From Lycorma delicatula (Eukaryota; Arthropoda; Insecta; Hemiptera; Fulgoridae), in assembly GCF_047948215.1 (NCBI RefSeq), contig NC_134461.1:126738512-126802511 (forward strand): a stretch of 64,000 nt of DNA, in the 5' to 3' direction. The notes beneath the pieces are model-generated. The model was not told the DNA's origin and searched no databases. It saw only the letters and a program-made list of their open reading frames with translations. The position numbers and the translations under genes are program-made. How positions within the stretch are numbered: position 1 is the stretch's first letter; each line of letters starts with the position of its first letter. This document shows, one piece after another, positions 1-10,074 of this stretch.

Positions 1-623
1 ATGTCCCCCGAAGCTAAAAATCGATTGTATTTAGATCAGATGATCTCGCAAATCAAACTATTTTTCCTGTACAATCTAATTCAAAAATAAGATACACAGT
101 GGTTCACGAATGAATAGCGCCGGCCGAGTGCGGAATGTTAACATCATAGATTCGTGAAAAGGACATATGCATGGAAAATTATAACAAAGGAAGGGGATGT
201 AAGAACTTATCTTCAGAGACTAATCATCGTACTAATTTTCAGAGAGTTCTCTGAAGATTAATACTGGTATATTAATTAATATCGGTCTTACATAGGTTAC
301 TGTAAAAGTTGGCGGGGTTACCTTTTCGTGTCCTACCTGTATAACTTCGTTTACAATGATAGGCTTAAAATTTAAGCATATAAAACTAATCATTACTGAG
401 TTATAAAAATTGACGTGGCCGCCATTTTGAAATTTGTGAATGTGTTTTATAAGTTATTTATTTATTAAAGAAAATTATTGTAAATGTATGATTAAAGTAT
501 TATAATGATTCCTCAATCCGATTTTGAAGTATAAGTTTTTCTTTAAAAACACAAAATGGAGGACAAAAGGAAAACGAAGGAGTAATTGTTTTACTTTACG
601 AAAATTAATAGGTAGGTATATTT
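1..623. other. Unannotated AT-rich stretch
   Basis: No coding region or recognisable repeat was seen. There is a perfect 11-bp inverted repeat (209-219 with 248-258) that could fold as a hairpin with a loop of about 28 nt. A short run near 410-430 (GGCCGCCATTTTGAAA) resembles sequence found beside other interspersed repeats in the window (for example near 26,460 and 40,940), so part of this may be old repeat. Confidence 0.4.
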
Positions 624-635
624 TTTTGTTACACT

Positions 636-933
636 CTTCTTTTTCCTGTTTTAGCCTCCGGTAACTACTATTCAGATAATACTTCAGAGGATGAATGAAG
701 ATGATATTATGTATGAGTGTAAATGAAGTTGTAGTCTTGTACAGTCTTAGTTCGACCATTCTTGAGATGTGTGGTTAATTGAAACCCAACTACCAAAGAA
801 CAACGGTATCCACAATCTAGTATTCAAATCCGTGTAAAAATAACTGACTTTACTAGGACTTGAACGCTGGAAATGCGACTTCCAAATCAGCTGATTTGAG
901 AAGACGCGTTCACCACTAGACCAGCCCGGTGGG
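636..933 (-). mobile_element. SINE-1 copy, full length, with target-site duplication
   Basis: This is a tRNA-headed SINE on the minus strand. Its 5' head, at the right end, reads ACCGGGCTGGTCTAGTGG and resembles a pol III box A; a box B-like stretch follows. The body is shared with about ten other places in the window, and its 3' tail is at the left. The 12-bp direct repeat TTTTGTTACACT flanks it exactly (624-635 and 934-945), as expected for LINE-mediated retroposition. An apparent 94-codon open frame across it (475-759, minus) is only the SINE body read through and is not a gene. Near-full length and a perfect TSD suggest a fairly recent insertion. Confidence 0.9.
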
Positions 934-945
934 TTTTGTTACACT

Positions 946-1769
946 GTTTACTTTTTTATTCACCTTATAAAAACATACATTATAAAAACCATTTATTTGT
1001 TAAGTTCCGTTTATAAACCATTATAAAAACATGTTAATTATTTTAACTTGCAAAAATGACTGTTTACAAAAAAGATTATTTGAAAATATTATCGATAATT
1101 GGAAAATTATTGATAGAAAAATTAATTATTAGGTAATTAATAGGACATATAATCTTAGTATTTTCCCCCTATTTTAGATGGATATACTGACGTTGAAAAA
1201 AATTATGTTTCTTCAGTTTATTTTCCGTATTTTTTGAAGACAAATGAAATTGTGAAGTTAACTAAAAAATGATCTGTGAATAAAATGTTACTCTTGATTT
1301 TTTTATTTTTGTTGTGAAGCAAATAATTATACTTAAAACGCATCGGTAAAGTTTTAACGCGACTACTAGATTATATCCGAAGATAAAAGGGCATTTTCCA
1401 ATCGGATACTGCACATACATATATGTAATAATATTCTAAGTTGATAGTTTTCGTTTAGTTTTAAAGCTCTTTTGTATATTGTACGAATGTTTAGATGGGA
1501 AAGCAAACTGGCGAACTGGTGAACTAAGCATTTTCGTATAAATCTGACGACACTATGATTTATCTGAAAAGAATTGATGAGATGAGATCACCGTTTGTTT
1601 TTCTTTTTATGGTGTAACTTCTTACTCTTGTGTACGTCTTACTTCCTCACTATTGTCAAGCAGATGATTCACAATCATGTGAATAATAAAGTTCATCAGT
1701 AATAAAGTTAAATTTCAAATATTAAATAAAAACTACATCTTACGTTAAGAAATATACACACATTTCATA
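946..1769. other. Unannotated AT-rich stretch
   Basis: Between the SINE and the Tc1/mariner-like element I see no open frame of interest and no repeat matching another part of the window. Confidence 0.4.
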
Positions 1770-3095
1770 CATTACACACATAAAACGCAACCCAACCTTA
1801 TATTGGTAGATTTTGAAATAATAAAAAGGCGTGTGTAAATGTAAATGTAATTTTTATTATTACCATCCATTACCTTACATTTAGAGTAAATGTTGGAAGT
1901 GGCCGCCATCTTCTTGAATACAAGCTTCAATTCTTTTTACAGCGTTTCTTGCAACTTTTTTCAAAGTTTGTAGCTGGATATTTAATACAGCTTGTTCAAT
2001 ATTGACTTTCAATCGTTCAAGCGTTCGTGGTTTGTTGTTGTAGGCTTCTTCTTTGAGGTAACCCCGTAGAAAAAAATCCGCCGCAGTCAAATCTGGAGAT
2101 CTTGGTAGCCACAAGCCTCGACCGATAACACGATTACCGAAGAATTCCTCAACGAAATCAGAAGTTGAGCCTGCGTAGTGCGATGTCGCACCGTCATGTT
2201 GTAGCCAGCAGTGTCTGTCTTCCTCTTCCAAGAATGCTGCGAACTGAAATACAGTATCCTGATATCGTTCTGCATTAATGGTGTACTCGAAAAAAATAGG
2301 ACCGATTATTTTCTTCCGCGATATCGCGCACCACACGCCCGACTTCTGCAGGTGTAATTGTTTTTCGTGATAAACGGGAGGATTTTCGGCGCTCCAAATT
2401 CTGCTGTTTTGGCTGTTTACGTAGCCATCCAAATGAAACCGTGCTTCATCTGTGAAAAATAACGAATCCGTAACATTAATCCCTCGAGCAGAAATCGACG
2501 GAACCGTTGACAATATTGTAGCCGTTTTTCTTTGTCGGGCTCAAGAAGTCGATGAACCGTTTGAATGCGATAAGATCGTAATTGTAATCGTTTGGTCGCC
2601 CGATGAACGGTTGATTTAGACAAATTAATTTCAGCAGACAAACGTCTGATCGATTTATTTGGCGAGGCGAGTAATCGGTCTTTGATTTCAGCGACTGTAT
2701 CTGTATTCAACACAGATGCAGATGTTTTGTGTTCCTCGTTATTAACAGAACCGATTTCTCTAAATTTTGCGACTAACCTTAATACTGATGTTTTGTTAGG
2801 AGCTGGTTTATCTGGGTACATATGGCGAAACATATCTTGCACTGCAACCGCTGATTTCGTACTGAAGTACGACTCAACGATGAAAACACGTTCATCTAGC
2901 TAAAACACCATCTTGTCAGTAGCAATACACTGAACGTTATGATTGCATTGTTGTTACTATCGGTAGTGTTCTACTGCGTCGCCGCGGTGTTCAGATGTTG
3001 GACGAGTCCATTTCAGTAACGAGTAAGGGAGTAAGCTTGACTTTTGAAATTTCATGGGTGAGTGATTGATGGGTTGCGTTTTATATGGAACACTC
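1770..3095 (-). mobile_element. Tc1/mariner-superfamily DNA transposon, nearly complete
   Basis: An element of about 1.3 kb bounded by inverted repeats. ATAAAACGCAACCCA at 1780-1794 is the perfect reverse complement of 3070-3084; sequence further out is only weakly similar, so the exact tips are uncertain. The inside holds one transposase gene on the minus strand (separate entry). Size and layout are normal for the IS630-Tc1-mariner superfamily. The gene has two lesions, so this copy is not autonomous, but the reading frame is otherwise well kept and the copy cannot be very old. Confidence 0.8.
1881..2911 (-). pseudogene. Transposase, DUF4817/DDE type, broken by one stop and one frameshift
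   Basis: Transposases of this family cut and paste their element using three acidic residues. The probable start ATG is at 2909-2911; the fourth codon is TAG (2900-2902), after which the frame continues LDERVFIVESYFSTKSA. The N-terminal part (to about 2500) is a helix-turn-helix region of the kind called DUF4817, including VQDMFRHMYPDKPAPNKTS. Near 2490-2500 a single-base-type indel moves the frame; the second part runs to 1881 and has the catalytic core: FFTDEARFH (first D), LQHDGATSHYA (second D) and PDLTAADFFLRG (third D). I count 38 residues between the second and third D, against 34 in classical mariner. The C-terminus, ending QEDGGHFQHLL, looks complete. Family assignment is from motif recognition; subfamily is not assigned. 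Confidence 0.85.
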
Positions 3096-3629
3096 TGTAG
3101 AAGTATACTGTTTAAAAATATAGGATTTAAACCATTCTCTTTGTAGTACATTACTGATCAAAATTAAAGGTCATTATTTTTATAGAGTTACCAAACTTTC
3201 GGAAATTAAAAAATAAAGTAATAACAAATGAGACTTATTTATAATCACTATCATGTTACTAGAATAACCAGGATTGGTAGGATGAGGAAGAGGGCATAAC
3301 CTTCATCCTTCCGCTGATTTCAAAACTACTGTAGTATAGTATGTTTTCATGATAAATAGACCACTAAAAACTTTTCATATTTGGTAGTTTTTAATATTGT
3401 TCCTTCATTTTTAATTTAATTATTTATTACATAACATGTTTATGATTATTTTCATAAACATGATGTGATTATATTACTGAATTTGTTTTAGTTAATTTTT
3501 TTTATGTAAACTATGATTGCATTTCTTTAAAATTGTCAATATTTATGTAATTTGTTCTTTATATTGTTATTAAGTAATAATAGCAAAGCAAAGTTAACAT
3601 TTATTAATTATCAATTAAGCTTAACGCAA
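3096..3629. other. Unannotated AT-rich stretch
   Basis: No gene and no recognised repeat; T-rich runs only. Confidence 0.4.
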
Positions 3630-4142
3630 AAAATAAAATTCAGTAAATCGTCCAACCACAGAAAACAAACCAAAACGGGAAAAAAAAATAGCAGCTTTTA
3701 GACAAAATAGTTCGTCTCCTTTGAGGAATGAACCTTTGACCGGTTCTAAGGCGAAGTATAGTGAAAGCAGAATAGACAAGAAACCTGAAGCCAAAGTGGA
3801 AATTGCAAAACTCCCCGTGCAGGAATCTGAGAAGATAGAAATAAAAATATTGGAAAAAAGAAGATTTAATAAAAACAAAAATGGAACTTCCAAAATCAAA
3901 GAGGCCTTTAAGTGAGAGAGCGAGGAGTTCGTTTTGCCCCAAAAGTAATAGCGGGGAGTGCATCGAGTCTTGACTCTGAAGCGGTGTCGCCTGATTCCGG
4001 TAGCAAGGGATCCTCCTTGGTTTACTGTGGAGAATCGTGTGATTCCATCTCCGAGGCCACAGGTACCTTGGAATTTGACACCGAGGCCTTTAGGAAGATG
4101 GAAAAGAGAAGCAAAAAAGGATGGGCCAAAGGGAAAACCTAG
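3630..4142 (+). pseudogene. Coding-like segment of unknown identity, perhaps a retrotransposon ORF1 remnant
   Basis: Two overlapping plus-strand frames look protein-like. The first, open from about 3680 to 3915, is rich in Lys/Glu/Ser (for example KKPEAKVEIAKLPVQESEK). The second, 3912-4142, is Ser/Gly-rich and ends EKRSKKGWAKGKT before a stop. They differ by one frame and would join near 3912. GC content is visibly higher than in the flanks. The opposite strand also has one long open frame (3621-4187, about 188 codons, Phe/Leu-rich), which I take as a composition shadow, though it is uninterrupted and cannot be dismissed entirely. I recognise no domain. A disordered, charged gag-like ORF1 or a host exon are both possible. 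Confidence 0.35.
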
Positions 4143-4150
4143 CCGATAGG

Positions 4151-4770
4151 GCATTTGAAGAAAATTATTTTTATATGTTTTTGACAAATTTTTTATGAAA
4201 GGATATATATTTTAATTTTTTCTTGACATGAAGATGTTTCAATAGCTTGATAGAAGTGGTTTGTGCGTTGTTTAAGAGGCAAAAAACCTTTACATTTTTG
4301 ACATAGTCTGTTTTAAAATTTTTAATGTAAATATAATTTTACATTCTGCAACGGTGTTGTTAATTTGACACGTTTCGTAAGAAATGATTATTTTTTTTGT
4401 CAAAGCTCTTTTACACCTTTATCATCCTTTGTTTATTTTGGGGTTTTAATATGTCATGACAAGTGTTTATTACATGATGTGTATTGACACGACTAGTCTT
4501 TTGACTACGTCACAAGTGTTTTTATCAGGTGTTTCTTTTTTCTTTTGTTGTGGAAAGGAGCTAATGACCAAAGTAGTCGATGTCCCTCAAAAAAAAAAAA
4601 AAAATCACATTCACTACACTTATACTTGTAAATCGAATAAACATGATAAATAAAGATATTTTTTTTATTACAATAATGGTAATTTGTTATTTACAATAAC
4701 AAGTTAGATCTTAAGTATACATGCAGTAAAAATGATTGTACCACTCTTATAAGATTCTCTCTTGGTACCA

Positions 4771-4802
<32 letters not shown>

Positions 4803-5924
4803 TTAATTATATGCTAAAATAATAGTTGGTAATAAGGGTAGCCAAAATGAAAATGATTTTTTTTATTCGTTTGTTATCGTAGATTGTTACTTACGATAAC
4901 AGTAAAATCTTTAATTGTTTGTAACAGCAAATACTAGAAGACCAGGATCTGTTCATGTGTAAAATATTACGCAACGTTCAGAAATTAATGTAAAATCGAT
5001 GCAAATATTTTTTGGTAATTCTAATTTATCATAATAGTAAACTGACTAATGTAAAGTAATTTCTTTAATTTGTTTAATTACGTTCAAAGTGTCTTTGAAA
5101 ATATTAAGTACTAGTTAAAACTTAAGTACGTACTTCTATAAAATGCATTACTAATAGTTTGTTTTCAGTGAATTTAATGTTTTGTTTTTTTTGGTATCAA
5201 TATCATTAAATGACCTCGAATTTAGTATTCAACCGACAGAAAATGAGTACTGTTGTAGTTGAGTACAAAATAAAAGAATGTAAATGTAAATTCTATAGTA
5301 CAGATCTCCTCGTTTAATTCTTTTTTTATGAAGGACGACAATGAGTACATCCACTTGTATAAAATATTAAGTCTATATAATTTCTCTTGAGGGTATTTTT
5401 TTTGGTTTTAATAGTATGTATTTATTTTACAATTGATAGATAAATTTTAAATAATGATATAAAATCAATCTGTTTATTGCTCATATGTTAAATTAACGGT
5501 TAAAAAAGTCAGTATAGATCATTCAGCAGGTCAGGGATAAACCCTTGGCCTGTAGTAAAATATATTTAACCTTACTTATAAATGTGTTTATTGAGTGGAT
5601 GTGATTTAGTTATTACTTATTAAGTAGTTAAGCACTTGACTTTTTTAAGTTATGTATATCATTACAATAATAATTGTCCCATTTATAAACTTCTTTAGTT
5701 TATCTAAATGTTGTTAATGCTTTTCTGTAATTGTAACATAACAGTTGTGTTTCTTACTTAAACATTCTTTATTTTTATTAGTAACATTTTGTTATTCTAT
5801 ATGTTATTTATTTATTTGTATCTTTTTTATACGTACTTTATCGTTATTTCATTTTTATTTCTACTTTTCTTTTTCCCAGTAGTAGTTCTGTTATTGTTTC
5901 AGCACTATAAAGGGAAATTATAGC
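4151..5924. other. Unannotated AT-rich stretch with a TA microsatellite
   Basis: An imperfect (TA)n run occupies about 4770-4803, and there is a poly(A) run near 4591-4604. Nothing else is recognised. Confidence 0.4.
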
Positions 5925-6480
5925 GATCGGCCACGTTTTTGGGTGTCTGGGACGTTGTTTCAAGATTCCCTTAGCCCCAAAAGCAAAAACTAATTTTAGA
6001 AATTTCCGGAAAATAAACATACTGTACGCGTGTTGGCCTGTATTTTGATCATTATATTCGGACTGGTTCAAAATAAATTTTTCGAAAGTACCTCCAAAAA
6101 ATTTATATATGGAAACAAGAGGGTTTAATTTTTGAACAAAATTAAAAAATAAGTAAGGATAGCAGTATATTTGAAATTTTTAATTTTTTACTTTTTCAAT
6201 AGTAGTCGTACAAAATTGAGCTTTAGAACGATGTAACTTATTGAAATGTTTACGTTTTAAGTCGATCGGATTATGGGGTGTTGGGGATATTCAACATTAT
6301 TCTAAACAGTTTTTGCCTCATATCTCAAAAACCTTTTTACAAAAAAAAATTAAAATTTGGCTCAAACATTTGACTATTTATATTCCAGCCTTCCCTTGAT
6401 TTTTTAGCCATCGGACTGGGAGGGAGGAATCACGGTGTGATTCCTCCCTCCCACACGGTACATTTTTCAGCTTTGTTTAA
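5925..6480 (+). repeat. Rep-C copy 1, unclassified interspersed repeat
   Basis: This shares an ordered series of blocks with 16,915-17,560: TAGCGATCG, then GTTGGCCT with (C/G)TATTTTGA a few bases on, then a GGCTCAA/GGTTCAA block, then TTTATATATG, GACAAAATTAAAAAA-like sequence and a later GGGATG/GGGGTG block, all in the same order and orientation. It has no credible coding frame. Its ends are not defined. A perfect hairpin lies at its right edge. Confidence 0.5.
6418..6452. repeat. Perfect 16-bp hairpin
   Basis: GGGAGGGAGGAATCAC and its exact reverse complement are separated by only GGT. The stem is GC-rich in an AT-rich setting, so a folded DNA or RNA form would be stable. Function unknown; it may be a transposon terminus. 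Confidence 0.85.
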
Positions 6481-6624
6481 TAACAATGATCGGTTCAGTT
6501 TAGTGAAATAAGTAATACTCAAATAAAAAAACTTTAAGCCTCAAAAAACAAGGAGCTGAGTGTTTCCAGATTTGAGTATATATGTTCATTTTTCATTATT
6601 CTGATGAAAGTAATACGCGATACA

Positions 6625-6625
<1 letters not shown>

Positions 6626-6665
<40 letters not shown>
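6626..6665. repeat. (TA)n microsatellite
   Basis: About 20 TA dinucleotides, uninterrupted. Confidence 0.9.
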
Positions 6666-6667
<2 letters not shown>

Positions 6668-6774
6668 TGAAATACAATAAGCAAATTAAAAAATGAAAAC
6701 TTTATTTAAAAAAAGCTGACTTTCCCGTCATGCCGCTAAAGACGCATTCCGGAAAAGTCGTACAACGGTGGATT

Positions 6775-7680
6775 TGTTTCTGATGCACGGCTTACATACA
6801 CAACCTAATTTAAAATATTTGTCACTTTATTTAAATATAATATTTTTTTGTTTATCTAATTCAACGATTTTAATTAAAGTGAGCGCGCATACCGTATTTA
6901 ATTCCCGCGGGTATGGCGGTACTAGCGGCGACGGTCGGCACTAATTAAACTAACGTAACTTCACAATTTACGTAGAACAAATTTCGCCTGTACTGTACTG
7001 ATACTGGTGTAGCTGCGAGGTTTAACGCACAAGGTACATTGTCTATCGAGAGATCGAGTTCCAGACCCAGCCAGACCGAGTTATTTTTTTACACTTTAAA
7101 TATTATTCATTTGTTTAATTTTACCACTCACCTGTGACGTTACAAGATATCAGTAGTTTAGAGCACTTCTTGGGGTGAGGGTGCGATTTTGCAAAATAAT
7201 TTTTTATGCAAATGTTGTAATTTGTTTATTGTTAACAAATGTGCCTAAGAAAAATATGGCATTAGGTGAAATCTCGAGATACTGAGGATGACTTTGCTGT
7301 ATAGCCTCACCTCCTTGACCTTTTAAGTTGAAAATTTAATGGCATCAATGCCCCATGAGTAGAAGTAATCTGACCAAGTTTGGTCAAAATCGGTCCAGTA
7401 GTTCTGGAGATATAAGGTAATTTAGAGGTCAACACCCAACACACACACACACGTACATATGAATATTAATATCCGGAGAGTTTCCATCCGGTATTTTGGA
7501 TTCTTTAGGTGTCAAAACGTCAAGTTCCGGTGAAAACCGCATATGCCCAAATTGGATCGAATATAATATTTTCCTTTCCAAAGCTATATTATAGCGCTAT
7601 CTAGACGAGAAAGTAAAAATTGTAGTTAGAGCCGTTTAGATTTTACGGGAAAGAAGTTCAGCTCAAAATATATGTTCAAA
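6775..7680 (+). repeat. Rep-A copy 1, long repeat with a tRNA-like module
   Basis: Shares about 800 bp of collinear sequence with 38,600-39,370 on the other strand, and its 5' part with 57,980-58,200. Order: an AT-rich lead, a CG-rich block (GCGCGCATACCGTATTTAATT at about 6882-6902, one base shortened here by comparison with copy 3), then a segment at 7003-7078 like a pol III box A (TGGTGTAGCTGCGAGG) and box B (GAGTTCCAGACCC), then the body, including TGACCAAGTTTGGTCAAAAT, and a CA run at 7440-7450. It has no coding frame. Internal pol III-like boxes argue for a SINE-type origin; the length of about 0.8-0.9 kb argues for a composite or a DNA element that captured a SINE. Confidence 0.6.
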
Positions 7681-7882
7681 TTATATTTTTTTGTGACTGG
7701 TCATTTATCTAACGTACTTTTATTAATTTTTTATTTTATTTTCATTAATTTTCTTTTCTTTTATTATTTCTAGTCACAAAGTGATATCTCACGTAATATC
7801 ATTCAATTATTGACGTTTACGATAATTGTGATATATTAACATTTAAATAACAGACTCTTATAGAATTTTTATCTTCACATTT

Positions 7883-7951
7883 ATCACTCTGAACGGGATT
7901 CGAACCTTCGGATAAAAGGCTGAGCGCTAAAACTCTGCTATGAAGGTCGGT
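7883..7951 (-). repeat. tRNA-like sequence, probable SINE head
   Basis: On the minus strand the segment holds GGTTCGAATCCCGTTCAGAG, a good box B, preceded by AGCGCTCAGCC-like sequence at tRNA-like spacing. Acceptor-stem pairing is poor, so I do not call a tRNA gene. The sequence to the left may be its body, but no second copy was found in the window. Confidence 0.4.
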
Positions 7952-8879
7952 ATTAGTTTTATTATGATTAAATTGGGCTTACCTGGTCGTTTATGAACTT
8001 AGTTGTTAATTTACAGATCTATACTCAAATTATAATTGTTATGGTTTGTGTTTTTTTTTTTTTTTTAGACTAAATGTATTTTAACTTTCGCCATTTTCTT
8101 TTCCTATTTAATTATTACTGTAAATATTTAAGCATACAAAAAAAATTAATGAAATTTTAACGTTCTCTTTTGTTTGGAAATATATAACCTATTTAGTATT
8201 TCTTTACCAGGTTATCTTTTTTTCTAATTTTTTTTCATGTCTTGACACTTAACTTTCACTTTTAAATAAACCTACGAGTATTTAAAAGTTCATTTGTTAT
8301 TTTCGTGAATGAATTGGTAACGGTAATTAAAAATCCACTTTCTTATCTATTTTATTATTATTAATTCTGTTTAATTTTCACTAAAATGTACATTCACCTT
8401 TCATACATAAAATGTATAATTTTTGTTATTTTTAAAAGTATTCAGTACCTGATTAAATTAACAGGTTTTTTCGCACAATTTATTTATATTTTTTATTTAG
8501 AAAATAAGGTTATATTTTTATGTGAAATACGTATATATTTTTTCTTTATATTATGAAAAATATTCATGGTGTACTGGTTATGAACATGAATCACGGATTT
8601 CGTTAGAACTTCGTCGGTTAGAAGCGACGATGTCAACGAACTACGTTTGCAGTTCTAAACAAGACCTAACCTACAGTGAAATGAAAATAGGGTGAAAATA
8701 ATAAGCGTGAAAACATTACATTTATATGTAATATATATCATATTTACAGAAATAATACAATTCTTATGATTATTCGTTGTTTAATAAATGAAATGGTAAG
8801 AGTTTTGTACAATTTTTTTTTTTTTTTTGCTTATGTGGAACGCTTAAACATTTTTTATTATTGTATATTTATTGTCTAT

Positions 8880-8928
<49 letters not shown>

Positions 8929-9107
8929 TTTTTTTTAAAGAAAATTCTAAATTAATAACAGCTTTTGATAATAGAAATGTAATGTCTTACCTTTTTTGAT
9001 ATCAGTATCGTTTTGTTAAAAACAGTTTTGTTTTTTTTTGTTTTTTTTTTTGTACGACCTCATAGGATTACTTTAGTTCAATTTCTGGGCCAGTTCATTT
9101 TGTAATC
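7952..9107. other. Unannotated AT-rich stretch with a TA microsatellite
   Basis: Contains (TA)n at 8884-8924 and several poly(T) runs (for example 8048-8066, 8814-8828). The only open frame of any length (8766-8999) reads through the TA run and is not credible. Confidence 0.5.
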
Positions 9108-9180
9108 GGTTCTTCTTTTTTTTTTTTTTTTGTAGTTCGTGGGCGAAAAACGCCTACGAACAACAAAAAAAAGAAAAAAG
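9108..9180. repeat. Hairpin at the 3' edge of a LINE-B fragment
   Basis: GTTCGTGGGCG pairs with CGCCTACGAAC (one G-U wobble as RNA) around a short A-rich loop, and the flanking poly(T) and poly(A)-rich arms extend the pairing. It lies just beyond the 3' end of the minus-strand LINE-B fragment. Confidence 0.7.
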
Positions 9181-9184
9181 ATGC

Positions 9185-9745
9185 CCACATCTTTTTGAGG
9201 CGTTCTGTTTTTTGGCGCCTGTCCTCGTCTGAATACACCCTTTGGATTTCTTTTTGATTTTAGGTTTAAATATTATCATGTTAGTATTAATTTATTTTGT
9301 CGTATTTTTCAGATTTTGTGATTAGATCTTCTTTGGAGAATCTTCCATATCTTTTCGGACTTCCTTTATCCATTTCGGTTTTGTTGTTCTTTCCCAGTAA
9401 AATTTAAATATTTGGCTTGCAAATTTGGTGTTTTCTGCTCTAAGTAGGCGCCCCAACAATGAAATTCTTTTTTTTCTGAAGAAATTTGTTAGCGGGGTTA
9501 TTAATTTATATACTTCTTTATTTGGGATTATCCTCCACTGTCCTTCTACTATTTTTATCTTGTTTATGCATTTTTGACTATCTTCCTTTCTACTTCGCCA
9601 ATTTTGTATGGTCCGAAGAGAGTCTTGCTGGCGTATTGTATTTCTGGAAGAATTACTTTTGGTAATGTCTGATTTTATTCTTTGTCGATAGGAATTTTTT
9701 ATTGTATATGTTTTATTTATATTACAGAAATTTTTGTTTTTTTGA
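9185..9745 (-). pseudogene. LINE-B copy 1, C-terminal reverse-transcriptase fragment
   Basis: Minus-strand translation across frameshifts gives the C-terminal part of a non-LTR retrotransposon polyprotein: LPEIQYASKTLFGPYKIGE, then GQWRIIPNKEVYKLITPLTN, then RKKRISLLGRLLRAE and KEVRKDMED. The same series, in the same order, is found in the copies at 31.6 and 35.8 kb. The region lies downstream of the polymerase active site. The 5' part is absent, as is usual for incomplete reverse transcription. A SINE-1 copy was inserted at its upstream edge (9761-10061). Confidence 0.75.
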
Positions 9746-9760
9746 GCGGAAGAAATATCT

Positions 9761-10061
9761 TCTTTCTTTCTTTTTCCTGTTTAGCCTCCGGTAACTACCG
9801 TTTAGATAATACTTCAGAGGATGAATGAGGATGATATGTATGAGTGTGAATGAAGTGTAGTCTTGTACATTCTCATTTCGACCATACCTGAGATGTGTGG
9901 TTAATTGAAACCCAACCACCAAAGAACATCGGTATCCACGATCTAGTATTCAAGTCCGTGTAAAAATAGCTGGCTTTATTAGGACTTGAACGCTGGAACT
10001 CTCGACTTCCAAATCAGCTGATTTGGGAAGACGCGTTCACCACTAGACCAACCCGGTGGGT
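9761..10061 (-). mobile_element. SINE-1 copy, full length, inserted beside LINE-B
   Basis: Minus-strand SINE with the head at the right (ACCGGGTTGGTCTAGTGG) and the tail at the left. A perfect 13-bp TSD, GGAAGAAATATCT, occupies 9748-9760 and 10062-10074. Body and length match the copy at 636-933. An open frame of 66 codons through the body (9722-9922, minus) is not a gene. Confidence 0.92.
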
Positions 10062-10074
10062 GGAAGAAATATCT

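Noticed and set aside
475..759. Small gene of 94 codons on the minus strand, with relatives at 9722-9922 and 33,588-33,812
   Set aside because: All lie in SINE-1 bodies; similarity between them is the SINE, not a conserved protein.
8884..8924. CRISPR-like or satellite array
   Set aside because: Simple TA dinucleotide repeat; no spacer structure exists anywhere in the window.
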